Shown one piece after another: positions 7,741 to 14,065 of a stretch of 14,172 nt of DNA. A model generated the notes under the pieces. It searched no databases, was not told the DNA's origin, and saw only the letters and a list, made by a program, of their open reading frames with translations. The stretch comes from Fibrobacteria bacterium GUT77 (GTDB lineage Bacteria > Fibrobacterota > Chitinivibrionia > Chitinivibrionales > Chitinispirillaceae), in the NCBI GenBank assembly GCA_001462255.1, contig LIUJ01000148.1:1-14172 (forward strand), given 5' to 3'. A program made the position numbers and the translations under genes. Position 1 is the stretch's first letter; each line of letters opens with the position of its first letter.

Positions 7741-7833
7741 ACTTCCTACCCTCCGTGTATATTTTCGTTTTTTGGTATTTGAATTACGCGACACCTAAAA
7801 AACATCCATACTCTTCCGTCAACCTAAAACCCG

Positions 7834-8670
7834 TCAATCATCATCGTTATCGACGATTTTCGCGTTCTTTTTGTGCGCTACGCGGTGACGCTTGGCCTTG
7901 CTTTCCTCACCGCCGCCCTCGCCGCCGCCGGACACCGGCGCCGCAACCGGCGATTCGTCTTTGGCGGCCATCTCCTCCACCGCCGCGACATTGGCCGCGT
8001 GCTCAAGAATTATGTCGCTTATGGCTCTGGCAATGAGCTGTACGGATTTAATCGCGTCGTCGTTGCCCGGTATGGGGTAATCGACCATATCGGGATCGCA
8101 GTTGGTATCCACCATTGCCCCAATGGGAATACCGAGCCGCTTCCCCTCCGTAATCGCGATGTGCTCCTTTATGGTATCTACGACAAAAATGATGGCCGGA
8201 ACGCGCCGCATATACCGGATTCCGGTAAGGATCGACAACAACTTTTCTTTCCTCTTGGCAATGAGCAAGCGCTCCTTTTTAGGAAGCAATTCTATCGTGC
8301 CGTCGGCCTCCATCTTCTCGATTTTATCGAGTTTAGCGATACTCTGCTTGATGGTTTGGAAATTGGTCAGCATACCGCCCAGCCAACGCTCCGTAACGTA
8401 AGGCATCCCGCAACGGGTAGCCTCCTCGCGAATACAGTCCCGCAACTGCTTTTTGGTGCCCACGAAAAGCACCTTGCCGCCCTTTTTAACCTCCGTCTTC
8501 ACACGCTCAATAAACCTGTCGAGCGTGGAAATCGTTTTGTTGAGGTCAATGATGTAAATACCGTTTTTGGGGCAGAGGATAAAGCGCTTCATCTTGGGAT
8601 TCCAGCGCTTGGTCTGATGGCCGAAATGAGTTCCGGCCTCCAGTAGGGCCTGCAGGGTCACTGAAGACAT
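7834..8670 (-). CDS. rpsB: 30S ribosomal protein S2
   Basis: Started at ATG 8670 it has 278 residues, with AAGGAG at 8680-8685 and a 9-base spacer; the GTG at 8709 would add 13 residues that include this site and is rejected. LLEAGTHFGHQTKRWNPKM (9-27), GIYIIDLNKT, VGTKKQ, ERWLGGMLTNFQTI and the VDTNCDPDMVDYPIPGNDDAI region are all diagnostic for S2. The last 50 residues form a Gly/Glu-rich then basic then acidic tail ending in DNDDD, longer than in E. coli and poorly conserved in general. The gene is preceded by a terminator-like hairpin at 8722-8758, so expression may be modulated apart from rplM-rpsI. Confidence 0.97.
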   Translation of the reverse strand: MSSVTLQALLEAGTHFGHQTKRWNPKMKRFILCPKNGIYIIDLNKTISTLDRFIERVKTEVKKGGKVLFVGTKKQLRDCIREEATRCGMPYVTERWLGGMLTNFQTIKQSIAKLDKIEKMEADGTIELLPKKERLLIAKRKEKLLSILTGIRYMRRVPAIIFVVDTIKEHIAITEGKRLGIPIGAMVDTNCDPDMVDYPIPGNDDAIKSVQLIARAISDIILEHAANVAAVEEMAAKDESPVAAPVSGGGEGGGEESKAKRHRVAHKKNAKIVDNDDD

Positions 8671-8679
8671 GGCACAACA

Positions 8680-8685
8680 CTCCTT
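8680..8685 (-). promoter_or_regulatory. Shine-Dalgarno site deciding the rpsB start
   Basis: AAGGAG lies 9 bases before ATG 8670. It falls inside the longer reading from GTG 8709, which argues for the shorter S2 protein that begins MSSVTL. Confidence 0.75.
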
Positions 8686-8721
8686 GAATTGTATGGGTTT
8701 AACGACCACGGCTGTCTTCGC

Positions 8722-8758
8722 AAAAAACCATCCGCCCTATTTTTGATGATAGGACGGA
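8722..8758 (-). terminator. Rho-independent terminator or attenuator between rpsI and rpsB
   Basis: Read on the minus strand, TCCGTCCTAT pairs with ATAGGGCGGA (10 base pairs with one G-U) around an 8-base loop, followed by TGG and six T. It ends 37 bases before the rpsB ribosome binding site. I see no good promoter between it and rpsB, so it more likely attenuates than fully ends transcription. Confidence 0.65.
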
Positions 8759-8826
8759 CACCCGTTTTCCGCTCGACCGTGTGATTGATTTTTTATCCGA
8801 ATCAAAAAATACCGCTCGGAACCGCG

Positions 8827-9216
8827 TTAACGCTTCGAGAACTGGAAGCGGCGGCGCGCGCCGGCCTGACCGTACTTCTTACGCTCCACAACGCGGGAGT
8901 CACGGGTCAACATACCGCCCTTGCGCAATACCTTACGATTATCTTCGCTCACAAGAGCCAACGCGCGAGAGATACCGAGGCGTATCGCCCCCGACTGCCC
9001 GCTGAGCCCGCCGCCGCGCACCCGCGCCACAATGTCGTAGCTCTCGGCCGCATTCAACATTTGCAACGGCTTCACCACGTCCATAACCAACACGTCGCTT
9101 TTGAGGTACTCCGCCAATGTCTTGCCGTTGACGCTCCTCTCGCCTTTGCCCGGACGAATTATAACGCACGCGATCGCGTTTTTACGCTTTCCGGTTCCAA
9201 AATACTTGGTTTCCAA
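8827..9216 (-). CDS. rpsI: 30S ribosomal protein S9
   Basis: The start is TTG 9216, supported by AAGGAG at 9224-9229 with a 7-base spacer; there is no ATG or GTG close to the conserved beginning, and the ATG at 9306 would add 30 unrelated residues. The product of 129 residues is the standard S9 size. YFGTGKRKNAIACV (5-18), the RPGKG and VNGK turns, VRGGGLSGQSGAIRLGISRAL and the C-terminal RKKYGQAGARRRFQFSKR with the terminal SKR that reaches the ribosomal P site are all present. It follows rplM by 111 bases, the usual pairing, with a T-tailed hairpin between the two. Confidence 0.96.
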   Translation of the reverse strand: METKYFGTGKRKNAIACVIIRPGKGERSVNGKTLAEYLKSDVLVMDVVKPLQMLNAAESYDIVARVRGGGLSGQSGAIRLGISRALALVSEDNRKVLRKGGMLTRDSRVVERKKYGQAGARRRFQFSKR

Positions 9217-9223
9217 GATACCG

Positions 9224-9229
9224 CTCCTT
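9224..9229 (-). promoter_or_regulatory. Shine-Dalgarno site fixing the TTG start of rpsI
   Basis: AAGGAG is 7 bases upstream of TTG 9216, and the S9 domain begins directly after this codon. Confidence 0.8.
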
Positions 9230-9264
9230 ACGTTTTTTTTATTTAACGAACGATTTTCAACGCC

Positions 9265-9294
9265 AAAAAATCGGGGTGATCTATAATCGTCCCC
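9265..9294 (-). terminator. weak terminator or attenuator hairpin between rplM and rpsI
   Basis: On the minus strand GGGG (9291-9294) pairs with CCCC (9273-9276) and GAT with ATC inside, separated by a small internal loop, around a 5-base loop. GA and six T follow. The stem is short and interrupted, so the call is tentative. Confidence 0.4.
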
Positions 9295-9327
9295 TACCCC
9301 ATTCATATCAAATCAACGCCCCCGGTA

Positions 9328-9789
9328 TCATACCTTCTGAACGACCGGCGTCTTACCCACCGACAGTTTCAGCTCCTTCGGCTGTTGCGCCGCGTGCGGG
9401 TGTTCGGGACCGCGATAGACAAAGAGCTTCCGCATAATGGCCCGCCCGCGCGGATTCTTTGAAACCATCCCATGGATGGCGTGGGTCACGACCTTGGTTG
9501 AATCAAGCCTCATTTGCTCCTCAAAGCTACGGGTTTTGTCACCACCCTGATACATTGAGTGGCGGAAGTAACCCTTGGTCTCCGGTTTGATTCCGGTGAG
9601 CCTAACCTTATCGGCGTTGACTACAATTAGGTAGTCTCCGTGATCTTGGTTGGGGGAATAGGCGACCTTCCCCTTACCTATGAGCACCTGAGCGGCCTTG
9701 CTGGCGAGCCGCCCCAAAGTAAGCTCGGAGGCGTCCACCACAAACCACTTACGTTCGATGGAAGCGGTGTCTACAACGACGGTTTTCAT
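9328..9789 (-). CDS. rplM: 50S ribosomal protein L13
   Basis: Started at ATG 9789 it has 153 residues, close to the usual 142-150. WFVVDASELTLGRLASKAAQVLIGKGK (15-41), DYLIVVNADKVRLTGIK, the KGYFRHSMYQGG segment, HAIHGMVSKNPRGRAIMRKLFVYRGPEHPHAAQQP near the end are all typical of L13. Ten more upstream residues are possible from 9819 but AAGGGG sits 7 bases before ATG 9789. This is the first gene of the minus-strand ribosomal unit, about 94 bases downstream of the predicted transcription start. L13 is an early assembly protein of the large subunit; in E. coli it represses its own rplM-rpsI message. Confidence 0.97.
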   Translation of the reverse strand: MKTVVVDTASIERKWFVVDASELTLGRLASKAAQVLIGKGKVAYSPNQDHGDYLIVVNADKVRLTGIKPETKGYFRHSMYQGGDKTRSFEEQMRLDSTKVVTHAIHGMVSKNPRGRAIMRKLFVYRGPEHPHAAQQPKELKLSVGKTPVVQKV

Positions 9790-9854
9790 CTTTTTACCCC
9801 TTACCCCACACTGCGTCAATTAAATGACCGGTTATTTGGTTTTCCGCAAAAATA

Positions 9855-9869
9855 CCGCGACAAACGCGG
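9855..9869 (-). promoter_or_regulatory. T-tailed hairpin in the rplM leader (possible attenuator)
   Basis: CCGCG and CGCGG form a perfect 5-base-pair stem around a 5-base loop. It is flanked by AAAAAT and TATTTTT, which can extend the stem to 11 pairs with one bulge. On the minus strand it begins about 14 bases after the predicted transcription start and ends in a U-tract, about 60 bases before the rplM start codon. The same geometry reads as a terminator on the plus strand too, but no plus-strand gene lies upstream. Confidence 0.5.
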
Positions 9870-9889
9870 ATTTTTCGACTAGCTTATCA

Positions 9890-9919
9890 AATATAGGTTA
9901 TGGCGCAGAACAATGTCAA
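9890..9919 (-). promoter_or_regulatory. sigma70-like promoter of the rplM-rpsI ribosomal unit
   Basis: On the minus strand a consensus TTGACA (9914-9919), an 18-base spacer and TATATT (9890-9895). A/T-rich bases just upstream (9921-9939 on the plus strand) could be an UP-like element. The start is predicted near 9883. Confidence 0.8.
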
Positions 9920-10011
9920 ATATTTTTTTATTTTTTTATAAGGCGTCTTTGGGGCGCCAAATGCGTCGGTTTGAACGCCTATGAATATTTTTTCTTCGGA
10001 GGCTTCCCGAT

Positions 10012-10017
10012 TATACT
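10012..10017 (+). promoter_or_regulatory. possible -10 box for the TPR/OMP unit
   Basis: TATACT stands in an AT-rich stretch (TTATACTATATTATAC) about 85 bases before the proposed TPR start. There is no recognisable -35 hexamer at the right distance, so this is weak. Confidence 0.3.
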
Positions 10018-10042
10018 ATATTATACGGTTGCCTTGTATCGC

Positions 10043-10060
10043 GGAAGTATCCGTACTTCC
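10043..10060 (+). other. perfect hairpin in the 5' leader of the TPR gene
   Basis: GGAAGTA and TACTTCC pair perfectly (7 base pairs) around the tetraloop TCCG, which fits the stable UNCG class in RNA. No T-run follows, so it is not a terminator. It lies 30 bases before the ribosome binding site and could protect the message end or affect translation (inference). Confidence 0.5.
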
Positions 10061-10090
10061 TAAAATCAAGTACCGACATAACCCTTTTTC

Positions 10091-10096
10091 AAAGGA
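10091..10096 (+). promoter_or_regulatory. Shine-Dalgarno site supporting a CTG start of the TPR gene
   Basis: AAAGGA is complementary to the 3' end of 16S rRNA and lies 6 bases before CTG 10103. No ATG, GTG or TTG occurs in the frame between the stop at 10079-10081 and ATG 10244. Confidence 0.55.
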
Positions 10097-10102
10097 CGTC
10101 CA

Positions 10103-11164
10103 CTGAACCGCGCCGCCCAGTCTTTTGCCGCTCACCCCGCGATCCTCGTTGTCGCCGTCGTAACGATAGTCGGCGCCTTTACCCAAATCGCGGGCGGCGA
10201 CGCCTCCAACGGCACGCCCTCCGTCGGCTCCGCGCAACGGCTTATGGTACGCCAACGATACGCGGAAGCGACACGGGAAGTCGTCGCCGTTTTACAAAAT
10301 AACCCGGAGAACATCGACGCTCTATACACGTTGGCGGCTATCGAACAAACGCGGATTTTGGACTACGAGTCTTACGATATAGACGGGGCGCGTTTTTTAT
10401 CCTTAGCCGACAGTTTGTCCGAAATACTGGAAAAGCGGCAGACGACGCTACGCGGGGGCGACTCTTTGCGGTGCCTCTTCTACCGAGCGAACATTTCGGG
10501 CGGCATCGGCCTCATGCACGCCAAGCGCGGGGCGTGGCTGGAGGGGGCGAAGTTCGCCATAGCCTCCTCCGCCCTTTACAAGCGTGTAAAAAAAGCCGAC
10601 CCCGGACATCTCGGCGCCGAGCTTGGATTAGGCGTCTTTGACTACTACTTCGGGACAACCCTTAAGTGGATCCCCTTTGCCGGCAACGGAAGCGTGGAGC
10701 GAGGCTTGGAATCGATGGAACTGGCGCTCCGCGCCCCCTTCCCGTTCAACCACGCGGCCAAAAGCTCCTACTGTTGGATGCTGATAGACCGCAAACAGTA
10801 CAAAAAGGCGGACTCACTGGCGCACACCGTATTGCGCGATATCCCGACCAACACCATATTCCTACGCATAAGAGCCCTTATAGCCTTATGGACGGGTTGC
10901 TACAACGACGCGCTCTTCTTAGGGAACAAGCTGAAGAACCTGTCCGAAAAACGCGCGCCGGTCAATTGGTCCGATCTAATCACAAGCTACTACATAATAA
11001 CGAGCGCGCACGATATTTTGGGACAAAAGACGGAAGCCGTCGCCGCGGCGGAAAAAGGCTTGGCAATACCGATGCCGCCGGAATTCAAAAATATGCCGAA
11101 CGTCAAAGAACATATACGGTTTTTAACCGAAGTCAAAGAAAAACGCAACAAAAGGGCAAAATAA
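10103..11164 (+). CDS. exported tetratricopeptide-repeat protein, probable CTG start
   Basis: From CTG 10103 the protein has 353 residues. The first 35 form a signal peptide: Arg at residue 3, then a hydrophobic run AILVVAVVTIVGAF (13-26), then small polar residues. Starting at ATG 10244 (306 residues) would delete this segment and lacks a good ribosome binding site. The body is helical with TPR-like pairs: YAEATREVVAVLQNNPENIDALYTLAAIE (53-81), YKRVKKADPGHLGAELGLGVFDYYFG, and YKKADSLAHTVLRDIPTNTIFLRIRALIAL in the C-terminal half. The family name is not known to me. The next gene overlaps its stop by one base (TAATG), and that gene codes an outer-membrane protein, so a shared envelope role is likely. 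N-terminal part less certain than the rest. Confidence 0.75.
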   Translation: MNRAAQSFAAHPAILVVAVVTIVGAFTQIAGGDASNGTPSVGSAQRLMVRQRYAEATREVVAVLQNNPENIDALYTLAAIEQTRILDYESYDIDGARFLSLADSLSEILEKRQTTLRGGDSLRCLFYRANISGGIGLMHAKRGAWLEGAKFAIASSALYKRVKKADPGHLGAELGLGVFDYYFGTTLKWIPFAGNGSVERGLESMELALRAPFPFNHAAKSSYCWMLIDRKQYKKADSLAHTVLRDIPTNTIFLRIRALIALWTGCYNDALFLGNKLKNLSEKRAPVNWSDLITSYYIITSAHDILGQKTEAVAAAEKGLAIPMPPEFKNMPNVKEHIRFLTEVKEKRNKRAK

Positions 11165-12891
11165 TGAGTAAATTCGTCATTACCAATCCCGAATCGTCAA
11201 TACTCGCCGCACTAACGCTGATAATACTGTCGACCGCCGCGGCGTCGCATGCTTTCGCGAACGACGGAGACAGCGCCGATATCGACAACGGCTACAATCC
11301 CATGATACGCATCGACGAAAGGATAAATCGCTTCGTCCAACGCGCTTACTCCCGCTACGGACGGCTACCGAAGGGTTTTCATCGGCAACCCATGGGCACG
11401 GCGGATTTTTTGAAATACCTCGACACTCTTTCAACGTTGCCGCTAAGCGCCGATGAACGTTACGCGTTGGAAGGATTGCGCAAATATCTGTCCCTAAACA
11501 AAGGCTTATACGGTTTTCGCGGCGGAGCGAAGACCGTCGGCGGCGATAACGACGGCAACGAGGATAAAAACAACAAAAATCAATACGGCCTAATCATCAA
11601 CTTGGACCTAAGCGCCGACGCGTGGGGCAAATCGGGCGGCGGCATCGACTTACGCGCCGACGGGCGCGGAATCATAGGCCCGCAAATGCGCGGACACATC
11701 GGACGCGTCTCGTTTTACTCGTCTTTAGACGTGTGGACGGAATACGCATACGACTCTCTCTTTATGCCTACCACATATCAACCCTACGACGGCGTGCCGT
11801 ACGAGCTTTACGGACGCCACGACAAAGTGCACGGCGGCAATGTCCGTTCCTCCGACCTACCGCGTTGCGGCGTCGTCTTTGACGCGGGACGGCTCAGTTT
11901 ACAAGGAGGAATAGACTATTTGCGTTTGGGCCCGGCGGCGTATTTTCCCGTCACGCTGTCGGGTAAAGCGCCGCCCGTTACTTACGCGCGCGGCATATTT
12001 GATCTGACATACGTGGAATACCACCACACGGTAGGCATCCTGCGTTCCCAAAAAGACAAACCCAAGTACGTTTACTCCAACGGACTCGTCGGGAATCTGT
12101 GGGGAGGCAAGGTACTTTGGGGTATAAGCGAAGTAATGATAAGCGGCAGCACAACGAACCAGCAGGACAACGATCCGGTCAACAAGATAAGCGAGGAATA
12201 CATCGGACAGGAACCGGGATGGGAGGCGGCGTTCTTTGTCCCATTCGTACCTATGGTTTTTGTGGAACACTACGTGGGCGATAAAAACAACGCCGCTCTG
12301 TCCATCGACGCGACGGTCAACTGGCCTAAAGATTTCCGACTGTACTTCGAGTTCTTCTTGGACGATATGCTGTCGCCGTGGAAGATACTAAGCGACGATT
12401 GGGGAAACAAATGGGCGCTCACCGCGGGGGCGCAATACTTTACAACATGGGAAAATAGGGATATAAGCGTCGGACTGGAGATAAGCCGCGTTGAGCCGTG
12501 GGTCTACACCCATTTTTACGGCGGAAGCCATAGGTACGACCACTTCAATACCTGCCTGGGATCGGAGGCCGGCCCCAATTCCCTCTCGGCAATCGTCAAC
12601 TTCGACGTCGGCGTTACGGAAAAAGTAACGCTTGGGGCCAAGATAACAAGCCTGTCGAACAATCCGTCCCTCCGCGGAGGCAAAATAACGGACATCCATC
12701 AGGGTAACGGCATCGACTCCTCCGGTACTAAAAAATTTTTGGGCCCCGGAACGGTAAGCCATGTCAGACCCGGCATTTACGGACGCTACGACCCGTTCGG
12801 ACTTTTTCGGGTAAACGCGGGAATCGACGTCGACGTCGCGGAGGATCGCGGACAAACGCGGTTTTCGTTAGACGGGGGATTTAGGTTCTAA
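11164..12891 (+). CDS. outer-membrane beta-barrel protein, Wzi-like capsule assembly family (tentative)
   Basis: The start ATG 11164 overlaps the TPR stop (TAATG); a longer open frame upstream lies inside the TPR gene and is rejected. The 575 residues begin with a signal peptide (hydrophobic ILAALTLIILSTAAA, cleavage after AFA near residue 32). A periplasmic N-terminal part (about 40-115, RINRFVQRAYSRYGRLP) precedes many short alternating strands rich in Tyr, Trp and Gly, and the chain ends GGFRF with a terminal Phe, the usual BAM insertion signal. LRLGPAAYFPVTLSGKAPP (258-276), LWGGKVLWGISEVMISG, YFEFFLDDMLSPW and the EPWVYTHFYGGSH region resemble the Wzi family of capsule-anchoring barrels. 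Barrel nature is firm; the Wzi assignment is from pattern memory. Other strand-rich porins are possible. The unit seems dedicated to the cell surface. Confidence 0.75.
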   Translation: MSKFVITNPESSILAALTLIILSTAAASHAFANDGDSADIDNGYNPMIRIDERINRFVQRAYSRYGRLPKGFHRQPMGTADFLKYLDTLSTLPLSADERYALEGLRKYLSLNKGLYGFRGGAKTVGGDNDGNEDKNNKNQYGLIINLDLSADAWGKSGGGIDLRADGRGIIGPQMRGHIGRVSFYSSLDVWTEYAYDSLFMPTTYQPYDGVPYELYGRHDKVHGGNVRSSDLPRCGVVFDAGRLSLQGGIDYLRLGPAAYFPVTLSGKAPPVTYARGIFDLTYVEYHHTVGILRSQKDKPKYVYSNGLVGNLWGGKVLWGISEVMISGSTTNQQDNDPVNKISEEYIGQEPGWEAAFFVPFVPMVFVEHYVGDKNNAALSIDATVNWPKDFRLYFEFFLDDMLSPWKILSDDWGNKWALTAGAQYFTTWENRDISVGLEISRVEPWVYTHFYGGSHRYDHFNTCLGSEAGPNSLSAIVNFDVGVTEKVTLGAKITSLSNNPSLRGGKITDIHQGNGIDSSGTKKFLGPGTVSHVRPGIYGRYDPFGLFRVNAGIDVDVAEDRGQTRFSLDGGFRF

Positions 12892-12944
12892 ATCATAATT
12901 TTTCCACCAAAATGCCGTGGTTTTTATTATATTTATAAACCAAG

Positions 12945-12952
12945 AAGGAGGT
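12945..12952 (+). promoter_or_regulatory. strong Shine-Dalgarno site of the nuclease gene
   Basis: AAGGAGGT lies 9 bases before ATG 12962. It rules out the earlier in-frame ATG at 12917, which would add 15 residues across this site. It is the best ribosome binding site in the window. Confidence 0.8.
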
Positions 12953-12961
12953 GGCTTTAAT

Positions 12962-14065
12962 ATGCTCGTAATTGATACCGAATACAAAATTTGGCTAACC
13001 GATTTGAAAATTCGAATACGCCAAAGCCAAATTAAGGCAGCCCTTGCCGTAAATACGGCATTGATTGAATTCTATTGGGATTTAGGGAAGATGATTACCG
13101 AAAAGCAAACAATATGGGGAAGTAAGTTTTTAGCTACGCTTTCTAATGATTTACGAAAAGAATTTCCGGACATGCAGGGATTGTCTGAAAGAAATCTCAA
13201 ATATTGTAGAATGTTTTATCAATTTTATGAAAATAACTCAGTCCAACAACCTATTGACTTAATTGGGCAACAACTTGTTGCCCAATCACAAGCGCTTGAT
13301 AATCAACAAGATACGAACGGCTCTAGGTTAGTGCAACAAGCTGTTACACTAATCCCGTGGGGACACAATATACTCATTTTTACAAAGTCAAAAGATCTAA
13401 AAGAAGCATTATTCTACATTCAAAAAACGAAAGAAAATAACTGGAGTCGAGATACTCTCGCTTTACAAATAAAATCAGATTTGTACGCAAGACAAGGTAA
13501 AGCTATTACCAATTTTACCAATACATTGCCTGAACCAAATTCCGACCTTGCACAGCAAACCCTAAAAGATCCATACGTATTCGATTTTTTACAACTTACA
13601 GAAGAGTATAAAGAACGGGATATAGAAAATCAACTTATGCAACACATTACTAAATTTTTACTTGAATTGGGAAAAGGCTTTGCATTTGTAGGAAGACAGT
13701 ACAATATACAACTTAACCAAAAAGAATATTTCATAGACCTATTGTTTTATCACATACCAATGCAATGCTATGTAGTAGTAGAATTAAAAAATAAAGATTT
13801 TGAACCTGAATTTGCAGGCAAACTCAACTTCTACCTCACACTTATTGATAAAACGTTGAAACGCCCCAACGAAAATCCAACCATTGGTATATTACTGTGC
13901 CGCGGCAAAGATAATTTGGAAGTAGAATATGCGTTGCAAGACATACACAAACCAATGGGGGTAAGTGAATTTAAACTGGATAAAATATTGCCGGATAACC
14001 TGAAAAACTCTCTACCCAGTATTGAAGAATTAGAGGAACAACTTAAAAAAATGGATACGGAATGA
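12962..14065 (+). CDS. DUF1016/YhcG-family PD-(D/E)XK nuclease
   Basis: The product has 367 residues. The N-terminal DUF1016 domain (about 8-90) shows LKIRIRQSQIKAALAVNTALIEFYWDLGKMI and LSERNLKYCRMFYQFY. A Gln-rich linker (about 91-130) follows, then IPWGHNILI (131-139) and the C-terminal nuclease domain: LKDPYVFDFL (201-210), ERDIENQLMQH (218-228), FIDLLFYH (257-264, Asp259), VVVELKNKDFEPEFAGKLNFYL (271-292, Glu274 and Lys276), IGILLC and YALQDIHKPMGVSEF. The Asp and Glu-x-Lys set is the PD-(D/E)XK core. It is full length and intact. YhcG proteins are predicted DNA nucleases found near restriction-modification or mobile genes; the exact role is unsettled. Codon use is clearly AT-richer than the neighbouring genes (one 60-base row at 13441 has 23 G+C; the row at 12301 in the OMP gene has 30), suggesting recent transfer. 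No partner gene is visible. Confidence 0.92.
   Translation: MLVIDTEYKIWLTDLKIRIRQSQIKAALAVNTALIEFYWDLGKMITEKQTIWGSKFLATLSNDLRKEFPDMQGLSERNLKYCRMFYQFYENNSVQQPIDLIGQQLVAQSQALDNQQDTNGSRLVQQAVTLIPWGHNILIFTKSKDLKEALFYIQKTKENNWSRDTLALQIKSDLYARQGKAITNFTNTLPEPNSDLAQQTLKDPYVFDFLQLTEEYKERDIENQLMQHITKFLLELGKGFAFVGRQYNIQLNQKEYFIDLLFYHIPMQCYVVVELKNKDFEPEFAGKLNFYLTLIDKTLKRPNENPTIGILLCRGKDNLEVEYALQDIHKPMGVSEFKLDKILPDNLKNSLPSIEELEEQLKKMDTE
13262..13286. repeat. perfect 12-bp inverted repeat inside the nuclease gene
   Basis: ATTGGGCAACAA and TTGTTGCCCAAT flank a single central C at 13274. It starts exactly on codon 101 and codes IGQQLVAQ in the linker between the two domains. Confidence 0.85.
13289..13298. 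repeat. 10-bp perfect palindrome in the nuclease linker
   Basis: CAAGCGCTTG reads the same on both strands. It lies 2 bases after the 12-bp inverted repeat. Confidence 0.6.
13328..13352. repeat. imperfect 12-bp inverted repeat, apparent diverged copy
   Basis: TTAGTGCAACAA and CTGTTACACTAA around a central G at 13340 pair at 10 of 12 positions. It begins on codon 123, codes LVQQAVTL, and its core GCAACAA matches that of the palindrome 66 bases (22 codons) upstream. Confidence 0.65.

Larger units (their letters stand above)
9790..10102. other. divergent intergenic region between rplM and the TPR gene
   Basis: These 313 bases hold the rplM promoter and leader hairpin (minus), a T-rich stretch at 9921-9939, a small hairpin TTTGG-GGCG-CCAAA at 9948-9961, an AT-rich TATACT region near 10012 that may be the plus-strand -10 box, and a 7-base-pair hairpin at 10043-10060 in the leader of the TPR gene. 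I see no gene in it. Confidence 0.7.

Noticed and set aside
7873..8646. 257-codon open frame on the plus strand opposite rpsB
   Set aside because: The minus strand is unmistakable S2; the plus frame has no ribosome binding site or known motif.
8671..8721. Promoter for rpsB with TACAAT as -10
   Set aside because: The -35 would be AAGACA with a 19-base spacer, and transcription would start inside the ribosome binding site.
8785..8820. A/T-only inverted repeat between rpsI and rpsB (ATTTTTT and AAAAAAT)
   Set aside because: Low complexity and partly a mirror repeat; no stable stem expected.
10666..11163. 166-codon extension upstream of the OMP start in the same frame
   Set aside because: It overlaps the TPR gene in another frame; a signal peptide begins exactly at ATG 11164 in a TAATG overlap.
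12904..12925. Terminator after the OMP gene (CCAC/GTGG stem followed by five T)
   Set aside because: The stem has only four base pairs and a 9-base loop; too weak to call.
12917..12961. Earlier in-frame ATG for the nuclease
   Set aside because: It would translate through the AAGGAGGT ribosome binding site; the family starts near ATG 12962.
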